Source of the DNA: Salvator merianae
Taxonomy: Eukaryota > Chordata > Lepidosauria > Squamata > Teiidae
DNA: 64,000 nucleotides
Reading direction: 5' to 3'
NCBI GenBank assembly: GCA_003586115.2
Contig: QVOM02000025.1
Location: 51,249,479 to 51,313,478 of the forward strand
A program made the translations under genes and the position numbers. The notes under the pieces were generated by a model that did no database searches, was not told where the DNA came from, and saw only the letters and a program-made list of their open reading frames with translations. Position 1 is the stretch's first letter. The number at the start of each line of letters is the position of its first letter. This document shows, piece by piece, positions 24,239-37,681 of the stretch.

Positions 24239-26558
24239 TCTAAACACACACACACAAAGAAAAGTGTAGAATAAATGGGGAGGCCCTAAAAGATCACCTT
24301 ATCCCTCTCTTGCAAATAGGCAGTAGAATTGGCTGCCTGGTTGGTATTTGTTAGTCTGCAATTGGGTGGATGGAGGGACCATCTGGTTCCTTCCTGTCTT
24401 CTTCCTAAAGCCTGGTGATACAGTATCAAATGCATACATTAGAGCTTTACGTAAAGTGGCAGAAATGTGTTTCTGCACACAGAATCAGAAATAGAGTCTT
24501 ACTCAATGAAAGAATCAGAATTCTTTCTTTTTTTAAAAAAAAATCAAAACAATTTTATTTATTTATGATTTTTCATTTTCCTCATGACAAGCTGTACAGT
24601 CTGTTGATGCTTCACTATGCTTCACAAACCTATGGCTAAGGCAGCATATCTGGGGGGGAGATGCAGCCCTCGAGGTATTGAGAGTGAAGCAAACAGCAAG
24701 GCTTCAGGTTGACTTCTCTAAGCCCAATGGGGCACAGCTGGAATCAAATGTGGGGACCGAAAGTGCCAGTTGGAATCCACCATAATTTGGCATGCAATTT
24801 TGGCTGCAGTTTCACCCCTCCTACCCATGCATCCACTGGGTCCCGCTTGTGGCAGGCTAAGGAGGCCTCGTGACTGAAAGGAGATAGAAGCATTTGCCTG
24901 CCCTGTCCCTCAGCCATCCCAAGGACCACCACAAATGACCTTCTGGATAGTGCCTAATAAGATGCCAGTTTCAAGACAGTACCACAAGGTAGTAGCAACC
25001 ATTGACACATCCTTACATTTGGAATAGAGCTCTTGTTCCAAAGGACTTGGAAATGAAATAAAATAGGAACCCCATATGAAAGGAAACCATATACCAAACC
25101 AATATAGCAATGTACTTTTTTAAACTAAAAAGAGAAATAGGTAGACAACTTTAACATTCCACTAACAAGAGAAAAAGAACTGCCTTAATTGTATAATTGA
25201 ATGAAATAGGGTGGTCATATTTTCTGTGCCTTTTCATCATAAAACATCCCACAGATACTAAGGCAGAAGTCCTGCAACTCCCAAGCTGCAGCATGAGGAT
25301 TAGTCATAAGTGACTAAGCCTCACAAGCTCAATGCAATTTACTCCCAAATAGCACCATAAAGGCAGTTTGTCATGTTAAATATGCAGAACATGCATACAT
25401 AGAAGCTCCAAAGTGATGCTAAACCTGCTGCCTGCAATGTTGTATGTAGACCTCATTATCTTAATCTTCATGGTACATTTGCAGCTGTCAGTCTAAGAAA
25501 AAGGCAGCTTTCACTGGCTCCATCTGGTTAAGATTCCTGTTATTTTAACAGCCATACTTTCATACCTTTCCATATCCTGAGGCCTTGTAGAGCTTCAATC
25601 ACTTCTGTGACATATCTAATAACGGCAATTAAACAATGTTGTTTAATGAGCTCCCTAGTTAAATCTTACAGTTACAATAGTGATTTCAATGAAATAAATT
25701 GCTTGGAAATTTTGCCTTTCAGTCTTCCAAAATTAATTCTGTCCTTAAAATTCTTACTCTTATGGCATTCAGGTAACATAGCATGTTCAAATAAATAGGT
25801 CAGATGTCTGATCTTCTTTACGAGAGGTTGACAAGTGGAATATGGCATCTAGATGAGGCCACAGCTGACATGATGAAACAATGGCATTCACAAAAGTTGC
25901 ATGTAGTCCTAATGAATGGGATTCCAGTACTTTGGGGAAAGTTTAAATGATCATATTTTTAAATGGTCATATTCTAAAACATAATAGCCCATTAATAAGA
26001 CAATTTGGAATTCATTACATTGCAGGGCTGTTGAAGCTATCACTTCCAGATCTTGTTTGCTCAAGCCCATTAGCCCAACTACTAGCACGGTGCAGAAATG
26101 GAGAGGTCTAGTAGAGGCCACACCTTCTTCTGGAATGCTTCTTCCCTACCAGGTGGAATTTTGAAGCAGAATGAGGGGGGGGGGAATGGTTCTGCATTCT
26201 GCTCCATCTATGGACTACTTGCAAGCAATCCACGGAGCATTCTAGTGTGCATACTGGACCATGGCTCACAGGCAGACTATGTGTGGGCCATCTCTGGTAT
26301 ATCAAGCCTGCAACTGTTTCACTGAGCACCCTGAAGTGGCACTGGAAATGTGCTACTTTTGAGTATTTAGCCAAAAGTACCCCAGTCAGTTTCAAAAATT
26401 CCCAGCCTCCAAAACTGTGCCAGAATGGGTTGTCTGCAATACAGATTGCCCTTTGAGCAGGGTCTAGGAAACCCAGCCTATCATGGGCCAAGTTACCTAC
26501 AGTGAGCCATTGCAGTATGGGACAGCCTGCACAGTGTGGAAATGGCCAATGAGACTTG
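24239..26558. other. Anonymous DNA
   Basis: No exon or RNA gene recognised. A segment near 25325-25360 (AATGCAATTTACTCCCAAAT) resembles a word common in reptile interspersed repeats, but it is too short to assign. Confidence 0.35.
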
Positions 26559-26738
26559 GGCCCTTTCTACACTTGTCTTTATTGTGGATTATATCCCAGA
26601 ATAGGGACCTGCTATCCACATGCTAGTGCAAACTATGAAAGGTCTTGCCCAGGGTCTACCATAGTCTGCACTAGCACGCAGATGGCAGGCCCCTATTCTG
26701 AGATATAATCTGGAATAAGTCCAAGTGCAGAAAGGGCC
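26559..26738. mobile_element. 180-bp foldback MITE, copy 2
   Basis: Same family as 164-343, again exactly 180 bp, with ends GGCCCTTTC and GAAAGGGCC and two inverted halves. It is bounded by a perfect 3-bp direct repeat TTG at 26556-26558 and 26739-26741, consistent with a 3-bp target duplication. It has no coding content. Confidence 0.88.
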
Positions 26739-27331
26739 TTGTAGTCTGAAGTAATGATGGCTCCCAAACCTAATACAAATTTGAATTTATAATAATATTG
26801 CTAATTTTAAAAAAAACTGAGGGAGGAGTCCAAAAATTTGGGACTGGGCCATCCCTGAATTCTGACAGTTCTCAAGTTCCCTAGCAATGTTAAATGGTGC
26901 ACTATAGAATTCCCACTCTATCTTTGACTAAGCTGGGTATTTTATGTTATTTTGTGGAAACTATTTCCAGACTGAACATAACTAAAAGCATTCTTCTGCT
27001 ATCTAAAAGTGAAACAGATGTTTGATAACAAGTATCTTACTCAGTGAACTTCCCTGCAAATTAGTTCAGACCTGAAGAGGTTAGCAAGAAAGTGATTTTT
27101 GATTAGCGTTTAGAAAAGTAACTTAGCATAAAAGTAAGAAGCAGCTAAATACAAAGAAAGACACAGATTTGTTGGGAGGCAATCTGCCATCATTCCTGAA
27201 AATGATCATGTCCCAGAATCTTCTGCAGTAATCGCTAACTAGCAGACATCATGTGGATGGTGCCAAAATTTGTAAATTTGGTTTTGCACAGAAAACCCTT
27301 ATACCCAAGCATGGTCTACAACATCAACTAT

Positions 27332-27461
27332 GTCTGCATCCAGACATTACTTCTGTATATTTGAGTATTCTGGAATAATGAATGGATATTAGGGAATATC
27401 CATATTTTATTCCAGAATACTCAAATACAGGAGAATAAGTAAGTGATGTCTGGATGCAGCC
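27332..27461. mobile_element. 130-bp foldback MITE, CTGCATCCAGAC ends
   Basis: The whole segment is an inverted repeat: the left arm (CTGCATCCAGACATTACTTC...) pairs with the right arm ending GTCTGGATGCAGCC. The inner arms share TTGAGTATTCTGGAATAA, around a small central loop. Flanking triplets are TAT and CAT. The terminal word is shared with the element at 60320-60658. Confidence 0.8.
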
Positions 27462-29948
27462 CATGTTGACTTCCTTTCACTGGTCATTTGCATAAAATGA
27501 TCTTTCTGCATAAAATGTACAATTCAGTTTGCAACTGCACTGAGAAAACAATTCAATAGAATGCAAAACTACAGATAAAAATAAAATTATAGTGTATAAG
27601 CCATAAATATAATATACAATGCCAGTGCAAAAATATAAGCACTGTCTGAAAAGGGAACGTTGGACAAAGGAAGATCCATGACTCCTAGTCCAATGCAAGA
27701 TATAAAAGGAAGAATATCCGGCCCCAGCCTAGGAACCTCAGTTTAATCATTTTCATTGTCCCGTTCTGAATCAGCAACATTTAATTTTTCCTTGCCCAAT
27801 AGCTAGATCCCCTACAGCATGTGATTCATCAGGCCATGCAGTCAAACAGTCCAACAAGCACATATGGTGGTCACTCCACTTGCCACCATCCAGCATTCCC
27901 CCCACTCCCACATTTTGAACCTCTAAAACCTCTAAAAACAGTATATTTATACTGCTTCTTTAAGCCTGTTCTGCTGGGCAGGTGAGATATACTCGTCTTT
28001 TGGGATCACAGACTATGCCACCTGCATTTTTCTTAGCAAATTTCAGCAGCACATATACACACTAACAGTGGCTGCATTGTCATCTTTCTTAGCATATCTG
28101 TCAGTGTTACAGATGTCTTCACAAGTTTGCACTTCCCCTTTTCACCTTTTATCAATCAACCTGAGCAATTATTAACTTAGAAACTGAAAAATCTAATTAA
28201 ACATGTGAAAAACAAGTAAGGAACCTTCTACGTTCTAGAAATACTGCATGCTCTTATTTATACATTTAATTTAAAACATACTTTACTTTTCAAAGTGGTT
28301 TATTCTCAGTGTTCTTATAAAGTGTTAAAAGATATATCTGAACTAGATTATGTTAATTTTAATGGTGAATGACATAAGAATTACACCATGGTTTATAATG
28401 ACTCCAATGTGTAGGCAATCTACTGAATTCATACATAGGCACCACTGATCCAAACAGAACTTCTGGAGAAGTATACTTGAGATCAGACATTAAAGCATAT
28501 TTATTAGATATCAGTTCACTAAAATAGTGACATCAGACATTTTACTGTTATTTTAAAGAAGGCTTTATGATATATAGGATTATACTACTCTTCAATCCAC
28601 ATACCCCAAGCTAATAAAGACTGTTTTACTTTTTTTTTCAAAAAAGAAAAGAAAAAAGGACAGAAAACCTTGCATACCTCCCCCACATAGCTATCTCTTT
28701 CATCACCAGATGGCTATTGTTTATGTTTGCTCCCTCACAGTGAGAAGAATACTGATAAATCAAAAACCATAGGTAGAAAGAGCAATTCTCTGACAGATCT
28801 TTTTGTTGTTGATTTTTAAAAGATCCCAACTTCCAAAACAGATAAAGCTGTTGTAAGCTCACATCTTTCATCAAATATAAATTGTCAGCTATGGCATGCA
28901 GAAGGTTAAAACTGTATTTCTGAGCCCTGGAGCGATATATGAATACATACAGAGATCTCAGCAAACCCATCTAAGCCCGGCATGTACATTTTTCACTTCA
29001 GCAGCTACTCCAGTGGTAGCCAGTAGATCAAATTTCAGCAAGTCTGTGTTCCTGACAGCAGTCACATCAAATTACAGAATCTTCTAGACTTAGCTGGCAC
29101 CTTCATCTCAGCCTTTCTATCAAATAATATGCCTGTTGCCTTCATCATGCAATCCTTAATTATCTGCAAATCAGCAGACTGCAGCTTGTGCCAGCCAAGG
29201 AAATGAGGAAAGAACAATGTTCCTTCCAATGCACATGGCTGGGCACCCTTCAAAGGCACCTGATTTGATTGCCAGTAACAATATTCCAATGGTGCTCTTT
29301 CCCCCTCCCTTTTCATTCCATCTATGGCTTTAGGCTCTTTTCCTAAGAATTAACTTATGCATGCACATATTAAAGCTTGCATGTTTTTTGCTTCTGTAAA
29401 ACAAAGATGCTGCCATTTTTATTTCTTTACTTTTTTTCTTCAAACAGATGATGCTTGGAGGAAAGTGCACACACTGCTTTTTTAAAAAAACAAGGGGATA
29501 TTTACCAGGGATTCCTGTGCCTGGCATGTTGGTTTTGCTAAACTCCTCCATCCCCAGTGCAAGATAAAGGTGGTCTAAATTCTCTGTATCAAACAGAATT
29601 AGGGTCAATATAGCAAACTAGGTAATCCATCAATAGGTAATTACATTCTGCTTGCCCAGAACAAATTCCAAAAGCAGTGAGGTTATCTTTGGATGGGTAG
29701 AACACTGCCTATCCATCTCCAGCTTCTGGGCCTTGTGACTAGCCAATTCCACTATTTAGTTTTGTTTTTTGGTTGGTTGTTTTTTTGGTTGGTTGTTTTT
29801 TAAAGAACTACTCCATAGAAAACACACAAATTATGTATCATCTGATGATTCAGATTTGGAGCCACTGCCCTGACAGAATAGCTTCAGAACACACTAAAAG
29901 TGCTGCATCATGTAAAATTTATAGTGAATCAGCCACTACTTTTGGATC
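27462..29948. other. Anonymous DNA
   Basis: No recognisable gene. An A/T-rich low-complexity patch lies at 28628-28660. A short U6-like word at about 28053 was examined and rejected. Confidence 0.4.
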
Positions 29949-31150
29949 TTATTTATGTATTTAAGCATTTCTATACCATGTCGTGATTTAAAGAAAATCG
30001 AAAGGGATTTACAAAATTACTTAAAAACAATGTTAGAATCAACACACAAAAATGTAAAAACATTATTAAGAACTTGGTGTGGTCAGGGAAATACCAGGAA
30101 TGCCTAGGCAAACATATAAATTTTAACAAGTTCTTTAAAAATGCAATAGTAGGCATCTCATGGACATCTGAAGGGAGAACATTCCAAAATGTAGGTATTA
30201 ACACAGAGAATACTCTGCTGTGAAGCACTCACTGATTACTGGTGACCACAGTGGAATCTCCGCAGGAGATCTCAGAGATGTTACTGGTCTAAAACCTGGT
30301 CATGGGTTGTTTAGGACCTTTTATGCCAACCTTGAATCTGACCCAGTAACTGAAAACTAGTGCAACTGCTTAAGCACAGGTGTAATATATGTATGGTCTG
30401 GTGACTGCCCAACTGCCTAGTTACCACAGTTTGCAGCTGTTGCAGGTTTTGAACCAAGTAAAAGGGTAACCCATATAGAGTACACTACAGTAATCCAAAT
30501 ACGACAGTACCAGCACTTGGACACCAGTGGCCAGCTCCCTTTGTCAGGTAGGAACATAGCTGGAACACCAGCCAAACCTGGTAATAGGCACTTCTACAGT
30601 AGCTGTGGAGGTCACTTGGACCACTGGGAGCAATGATGATTCTAGAACTATCCATTCCTTCTGATATAGTGCAATCCCTCCCAAGACAGGTGAATTCCCC
30701 AATTCCTGAATGAAGACATTCCAGAGACATCAGAGGTTCTATCTTATCAGCCTTAAGCCTCAGTTTACTGGCCCACACTCAACCTATCATAGCATTCAGG
30801 CACTGGTTGACATTAGCCATTGCCTCTCCTAAGTAAGATGTTAAAGATCAATAGAGCTAAGCCACATCAACATATCGGTAACTTCTCTGATGACCATTCC
30901 CAGAGGCTCAATTTGTATTAATACGGATGATGAAAAGCACCCTGTGGCACCCCACAGCCTAGCTGTTAGGGCACAGAGGCATAGATGTTGAACCCTGTTC
31001 TCTGTGATCTTCCTTGCAGGTAGGAGCTGAGCCACCTTACTGTTACAGCTCCTGTAAATATTTGCTTTTATGCAAACTTTTCCAAAACTTGATCTTGAAT
31101 TTATAGGATTATGCCTGGGAGACAGAACGCAGTAGCAACACCTTCCAACA
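29949..31150 (-). pseudogene. CR1/L2-type LINE ORF2 relic (RT palm to C-terminus)
   Basis: On the minus strand, about 30990-30870 shows a decayed reverse-transcriptase core: a GATGCFSSSVLIQIEPLG segment corresponding to the 'QGSxLSPxLFNIYMKPLG' motif, followed by a destroyed YADD region. Further on, about 30495-30460 reads LDYCSVLYMG, the 'LDYCNxLYxGLP' motif, and about 30200-30130 reads FSVLIPTFWNVLPSDV with a following 'FLKNLLKFICL', the usual CR1/L2 C-terminus. The 3' tail lies near 29950-29990. Multiple stops show an old, dead copy. Confidence 0.82.
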
Positions 31151-31440
31151 AACATTCACACACAGATGGTAGTGCACATTGCCCCTTTTCCTGATCCCTT
31201 AAGGTTCTCAGGACACAAAGCTATGGAGTCAGGAGACAGCTGTCTGTCTTGGGATCTGAAATCTTCACTTTAGAACTCCACAACCATGCTCCCAAATTCT
31301 ATTTTCACACTTTGGTCCATCTTCCTTCCCTTTTCATTTCCTTTTCCTTCACCGTATACCATTATTCCTTAAGTAATGTTTGCCCCATCCAATTCTCCCT
31401 TACTCCTTCTCCACATTACTTTATTGCTTCCAAAATCCCT

Positions 31441-31500
31441 TATTTATTTATTTATTTATTATTTATTTATTAATTGGATTTGTATGCCGCCCCTCTCCGA
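31441..31500 (-). repeat. CR1/L2 3'-end fragment
   Basis: (TTTA)n then GGATTTGTATGCCGCCCCTC, the complement of the 3' end seen at about 12925-12960. It is a severely 5'-truncated insertion of the same family. Confidence 0.8.
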
Positions 31501-34342
31501 AGCTGTTCCATATCCTAATAGCCTCCCAGTCTTCATCCATCCCTAAGGAAAGGGGAAAATAATTAAATTTAGTCTGACAACCTATCCTTAGCTTAATGTT
31601 AACTGGGTTGGAAATATTTGCTCCCTTTTTTACACTTACCTTCACAATCCCAAGACAGGATGGGATGCACTGTCCTGGGATTAGCAACTTATCCCAAGCT
31701 GACATGGGCTGCCATTCGCACAGGATAGGAACATCTACATTGGAATTGCCCATCCCATGGTAATCCCCACAGCTCCAAAGACTGTGCCAGCTTTGGAGTT
31801 GGTGCAGGAGTCTATGAAGACTAGGAATTAATTTTCCTGGTGTAAGAAGTTCCAAGGGGATCATTTGGCAATGCATATGTTGCACCACCAAAATGGGTCC
31901 ACCATATATTGGAAAATTAAATAGAATGCCAGTAGACCTCAATTATGAGGTCTACCTGTAAACTGGACTAGGCTGTTCTTTGGGTCCCTAACCCAGTTCA
32001 TCTTCTGATCTATGTGGGCAGAATGTGCTACTGGTGAGTGGGCCTCCCCTATCCCATACCAGTGTGCAGAGAAGAGGCCTGTAGACCCTTTCCTGGCACG
32101 GAACAGCAACCTGTGTGGAAAAGGCCTCTGTTCCCAGAACCAATAAAGGTTACATATCAATCCATATATAAGTTCATCAGTGTAAGAGACTCCTCATCAA
32201 AAGTACAATGCAGTATAGTAAGGAAAGAAGCAGAAGCAGACAAGGGATACTCTAAGGGGGGGAAAGTAAAATAAAATTAAATGGCAATATCAGAATTGCC
32301 ATTACTTACAGTCTGATATCTTTGTGGAGGAGAAAACAGACTAGTCAAAAGGATTTCAATCCAAAGAAGTATGTATTTGTTTGAAACTGTGGCTTTTAAA
32401 ATAAATGATGCATTAAGTCAAGCCTGAGATGTGATGCATTACTGTGTGGACTTTAAAAAGCATTCATTTGTTACATTTTTATAGAGCCACACACTATGTA
32501 TTTCTTTTTTGTTTATTGCCTCATGCCGCAAATATTCCTCTTTTCAGCCACATGCAGGAAAACATACTGGTGCTGCTATTTAAATAGGCTAATAAAAACA
32601 ACATTCAGCCATTTGGAACTGAAATATTCATGAGCTTCTCAGGGAACAATGAAACTCAACTGCCTTAGCTGTCCTAGAGGAACAAAAGTCAGGGGAACAT
32701 AACGGTAAATACAAACCACTCTACTGCATCTTAAATTTTTGCAGTTTGCTTTCTTTTCTTCTTTTACCATTCTAAATGAAAGTGTGTTTCCACCTTAAAT
32801 GCAGGCATGGGAATCTGCATACCTGCAGAGGGTAGAATATGGTGTTTTACAAAGACTTCCTAGCTGCTTTCATTTCCCTGGGCTTCTGTGCCTGTAGCAA
32901 CTATATGGCAGGGAAACATCCAACTGTTGCATTCTTTTATCTAACACAGGTATTGACTATGTATCATACCATGTCTACTGTTGAAGAAGCCTTTCTTTCT
33001 AACATCTAATTCCTTACAGAGATTGCTTATAAACTCAATCCTTCACCTTTTAATTTTTCCTATCCAAATTGTTGAAGTTGTTTATTTTAGGGTGTGGGAC
33101 TTCTCTCTCTATAAAAAAAAGAACAAATGTAGGACAGATTGTTGCTTTTAATACCTATGTAATTATTTTACTGAATCTTTCCTTTTAACGCATTAGTCCC
33201 CTCCAAATTCCTCAGAGAATTAAGTCCTAAAAAGCATTTACACTGCAATGTTATTTTGAGAAAAATATTAATAGGCATAACACTGTGTAAAACGTGCAAT
33301 GTAGAAATAATTAGCAGTGATAATAATCCATACATTAATTTATTGTGTTCATGTAATACTTCTAAATCAAAGAACTCAAGGCAGTTTTAATGACCAAAAT
33401 ACAGAATAATAGAGTTTTCCTAGAAGCTTATGGCTTAAGATTCCTGGTCTCAAAGTTTTCAACTCTTGCCCCCCATGCTTCACAATTCAAGGAGTCAAGA
33501 CTATTAATAGCTATTAATTCTGACTGCAGAGAGTGAGTGATATGCATGGAATCCTACCAGAACTTTGGGACCTGGACTGGACAGTACCAGAGATCATTTT
33601 CAGCAATGGGACTTTTATCTAGGTCAGGTTCCCATTCCAGGTAATAGAAATCTGTACTATAAAGAAGCACACACACCCATCCCAGGACTGCTGACCCTAA
33701 ATCTTCTATTCTGCTTGCAATATTGGAATAATAATGTGGGTACACAAAGTGAATATTTGGTTGGATTAAGGCAATCTGTTTGTATGACCTGGACAACGCA
33801 TGTGAACGATGGCATACTTCCTTGCTTATTTCATTTTGCCCACCTAAACAGGCCAGTTCCTCACCTGTCCCAAGAGTAGGATTTGGGGTATAAGAGCACA
33901 ACTGCAAACAATGCAAGGGACAGATGCAGTTGAAAAATATGTGGAGATTTGAAAGCCCTATCTTACCGCAATAACCTCTACCAATAATGACATGATGACA
34001 ACACATACATTTTTGAAAGACTAGTTTCAAAGATACATTCTTAACATCATTTAATCTTGCTATGTTTATGAAGCAGCGGTGGTTGCTTTTATACAGCTAT
34101 AAGTGTTCACTCACTTGAATGATGAAGTTTGATTTAGTTATTGTATAGTAATGATAAGGTTTCCTTGTCCACTCAGTGTTTCTAGGTCTCTGGGTTTCCG
34201 TCTTTTCCTGTGCCTAGCACCCAAATTCTGGTTGGCCAGAAAAATCACCACTTGCTATTAAACCTGAGAGGTAGTGGAAACTTTTACTGTATTCTTGGTT
34301 GGAGTTAGAGCTAACCCATTTCCTAACTGACTAGGAACCCTG
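31501..34342. other. Anonymous DNA
   Basis: About 2.8 kb with no recognised coding exon, RNA gene or intact repeat. Some open frames of about 100-160 codons occur on opposite strands and lack known motifs or codon regularity. Confidence 0.4.
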
Positions 34343-34811
34343 GGCATTTTTGCATTTACAGAGTAAGAACTGAATGATTAGCAGGCTTCTGGCCAGTGAA
34401 GATGAAGTCTAGTGGGTGCAATTTGCACTTACCAGCAATGGAAAAGACTGCAAGCTGACCAGCAGCAGGAGCAGTGCAAATGGGAATGCACTAGGCAGGA
34501 AGTGATATCAGGAATCATAGAGGCATGGATGCAAAGATAGAGCTAGTAATTTGAACCATAGAGCTAGGAATCCAAAGAGAGAGGGCTGTTTTTGAAGTGG
34601 GCCCTTCCCGCCACCATTTCAAACACAGGAGCAGTGCAAACAGACCTCCCCCGATCTGTGCCTGATCACACAAGTCGGAATCAGGACTGCAAATTACTGC
34701 ACCAGCCTTCCCCAGCTTCAGGTGAGCATCAGGTGGGCTTCGGTGCAATTCAGGGCTGCTGCCACTGTTTGAGAGGACAGGAACTTTCCTCTCGCTAAGT
34801 GCAAACAGGCC
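34343..34811. mobile_element. Short DNA transposon, GGCCTGTTTGCACTT family, inverted copy
   Basis: The right end AAGTGCAAACAGGCC (34797-34811) is clear. The left end near 34343 (GGCATTTTTGCATTTA) is decayed. The internal block at about 34440-34500 is the complement of 7540-7600, proving shared ancestry with 7193-7695. No clean flanking duplication is visible. Confidence 0.6.
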
Positions 34812-35098
34812 CCCATGTCCCTTCTGTAGCCATAATTGTTCATTCCTCTCATTACATGTTAGGCTAAGTGTTTCCACTCAATACTAAGTGTCTCCTTGCC
34901 AGTAGTTACAAATCAAGCTGCTGTGTACCATTTTTACTAATTCATCCCAAAGTGAAAGCATTTCATTGTTGCTATTTTGCCACTTGTATTTTCAATAAAG
35001 AAACATTATAGTAACATTAGCCAAGTGTTTTCTCTCCCTCGGAATTGGCTCCAAACTATTATCAGTAAAACCAAAGTCATAGTCCTAAAAGATTCTTT

Positions 35099-35278
35099 GG
35101 CCCTTTCTCCACTTGGCCTTATTGTGGATTATATCCCAGAGTAGGGACCTGCTATCCACATGCTAGTGCAAACTATGAAAGGTCTTGCTCAGGGCCTACC
35201 ATAGTCTGCACTAGCATGCAGATGGCAGGTCCCTATTCTGAGATATAATCTGGAATAAGTCCAAGTGCAGAAAGGGCC
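35099..35278. mobile_element. 180-bp foldback MITE, copy 3
   Basis: Third 180-bp copy, ends GGCCCTTTC and GAAAGGGCC, two inverted halves. Flanking triplets are TTT and TAT, one base apart. Similarity to copies 1 and 2 is high along the full length. Confidence 0.85.
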
Positions 35279-35394
35279 TATGTGTATGTAGAAATAGTGC
35301 TTAATGTGTATACAGAAGCAGTTCCTGTAACTTAGAAGAAAGTATTCCTGTGAAGTTTAGCTGTTGGGGAACTATAAGTGAAGCAACCTGTGTA

Positions 35395-35515
35395 GTCATA
35401 TCCTTCTGCTGGACTACCTTGTGCAGCTGGTTGGCCACTATGAAACAGGCTGCTGGACTAGATGGGCCATGTGTCCAATTCAGTAGGGTACTTCTTACGT
35501 TTTCAGATTATTACA
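35395..35515. repeat. Dispersed reptile repeat fragment
   Basis: Contains TTGGCCACTATGAAACAGGC followed by GCTGGACTAGATGGGCCATG, wording I associate with a common interspersed repeat of squamates. Borders and class are uncertain. Confidence 0.45.
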
Positions 35516-35879
35516 TTTTTATGTAGGATTACATTCCCTATCTGCTCCACAGATATGGATTGGAGGGATGCCACTATTAATGGAAACTCACTTTTCATGC
35601 TGAGTCTCTTTGCATGTTGGCTATCGTTTAAAGATAACACAGATTTTGCTAGTCAGTGGAGGAGCCATTGTTACTTTGATAGCATATTAAGCTTATTTGT
35701 TGGCCACTTCAGTGGAACCTGTGTGGATATGTAGAGACTGTCATGTAGATCCCTCTGAACCCACTGTAGGGTAAGGTTCAGTTTTGAGTACCCATCCAGA
35801 AATCTGTGGCACAGAAGGAAAGCTATGGTCAGCAGAAGAAATAAAATGCAAGTAGGATTTTTTTGGATTCAGTTCTTCA

Positions 35880-36030
35880 CTTTTCCTTAGGCCAGTCACA
35901 GTCTTTCAGCCTATCCTAACTCAGAGGGCTATTGAAAGGATAAAATGGAGAGGTGGAGAGTGATGTTCAGCACTTCAGCTCTTCAGAGAAAAGGTAGAAC
36001 ATAAATGTCATACATAAATAAGTAAATATC
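35880..36030 (+). repeat. SINE-like element, 3' portion
   Basis: TTAGGCCAGTCACAGTCTTT and the following block with AGGGCTATTGAAAGGATAAA and ATAAATAAGTAAAT resemble the 3' part of a tRNA-derived or CORE-type SINE with a LINE tail, as found in reptiles. No clear A/B box promoter head was found. Confidence 0.5.
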
Positions 36031-36689
36031 ATAACAGATTTGATAAAGTGGTCCAGTTTAAATCTCCAGTAATGTGTGTCTCTTTGTTAGTCTATGCGTC
36101 TGTTTCTAAACTCTGATTGCAAAATACAAATTGGGTGGTCAAGCTTTTTAAAATGGTCTATAAGCAGTCTCTTATCATTCCAGATGAGCTCTGACATGGC
36201 ATGATCTTCCACCTGCCCACAGTGCCAGTGGAATTAATGAGTTGGCAATATAATATGCTAAGGAAATAAGCACTTGCCCTATACCACATATCATTTGGTT
36301 CAGCCATCTTATACAATGATTCATACTTGGTCTATTGAAAGGGGAATTTGTCTAATGGCTGACATCACACAAATCAGAATGGCTGGCTGCCAAAGTTCCT
36401 GTAAGACTGCAATAGCTCTGTGAAATGACTGCAAATAAATATTCTCTTCCAATCTAAACAGAAGTTGCAGTCTTTTTGTCTGGAAAAAGCCTAAAATACA
36501 GCATCTTAGAAACTAGAAAATTCTATCTGTCTTAGATCACAACTCATCAGTACTGTTTAAACATGAAGTCTGTAAGCAGGCTTATGCTTACTACACAAGC
36601 CAAAGCCTTTTTTTTCTAGAAAGAATCAGAATTCTAGGGATTGAAGTACTGCATAATTAACCAGAATTTATAACTAACATTTTGACATT

Positions 36690-36812
36690 TACTAAGGACT
36701 ATGTCCCACTGGAATCAGATGAACCTATTTCTAAGAAAACATACTTAGGATTGTGCTGTTGTTAGATGCCACTGAGTTGGGGTAAACCCCTAGAGACTGT
36801 ATGGGCAAATGC
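36690..36812. repeat. Reptile interspersed repeat plus short BovB-like fragment
   Basis: 36700-36755 (ending ACATACTTAGGATTGTGCTG) resembles a widespread reptile repeat word, and 36758-36812 (GTTAGATGCCACTGAGTTGG) resembles a BovB/RTE 5' segment. Both are short and the boundaries are approximate. Confidence 0.4.
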
Positions 36813-37681
36813 TATTATTGAGGTATTAAACATTTTAACATTCTTTCTCATGTTTACAAACAACTTTGTATAGTGATTGTTCAGATTGAATTGGCTTGAT
36901 ATAAATTGTGTTGTCATCAGTTATTTCCCAAAATATTCTCATAGCTTATCAATACATCCACGGTTTTCCAATCTCAATCTGATGTTTTTCAAGTAGTTTG
37001 GACTTCAACTTCTATCAGCATAATCGACAGTCAAGAATTATATGAATTTTATAAGTCCTCTTCAGTTCTATCTCATTCACATTTTGACAGCAGAGATTTG
37101 AACAGCAAGAGTGATAAGGCAGCAGGGCGGGGGAGAGCCCGCAGCAAACCAAACCAAAGTTCAGAGAACTCTAAATAACGGTTCTAGGTTAAGACTTTAT
37201 CATTTGCTATTACCCTGCTAGTTCTTCTGCATAAGTCACTACTTTGTTGTAGTAATGGTCCAATAAAGGTATGACATTTCTGGTGCCAGATAAAGTAGTG
37301 GATAGTTAATGGAAACAGATCTAGATTAGTTTTTCTCATTTACTTATTTTATTATATTTGCATAACCCACCCAATATTATGATTGTATCTCTTACAAAAT
37401 AAAGTATGAACCAGAACCCCTTCCCCAACCAGGAAATGTTTACTACTGGAAGAATGGCATGAGCCCCCATTTTTCTTTTCAGTCCAAAGGTTTTGCTGCA
37501 AGGCATGCAGGGCCTCATACGGCTCTTAGCATTTGTTTACTGTAGCATGTTTGTTTTTAAGCTTTTTCAGTAGCTCCGTGGGTGATTGCTTACCCATTGT
37601 TTTGCTCTGAATGGTTTGGGGAACTCTTCTCAGCTGAAGGATTGGAAAGGCAAGCCTAAACTAGACTTGAAGAGAGCTAAT

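Noticed and set aside
28050..28120. Possible U6 snRNA (CAGCAGCACATATAC)
   Set aside because: Only about 15 bases match; the following U6 core is not recognisable and there is no T-run terminator at the right distance.
31463..31942. 159-codon minus-strand open frame as a novel gene
   Set aside because: It begins in the inverted LINE tail, has no known motif and overlaps other open frames; length is compatible with chance in 64 kb.
33554..34030. 158-codon minus-strand open frame as a novel gene
   Set aside because: No domain, signal or splice context; overlaps a plus-strand frame of about 100 codons. No support beyond length.
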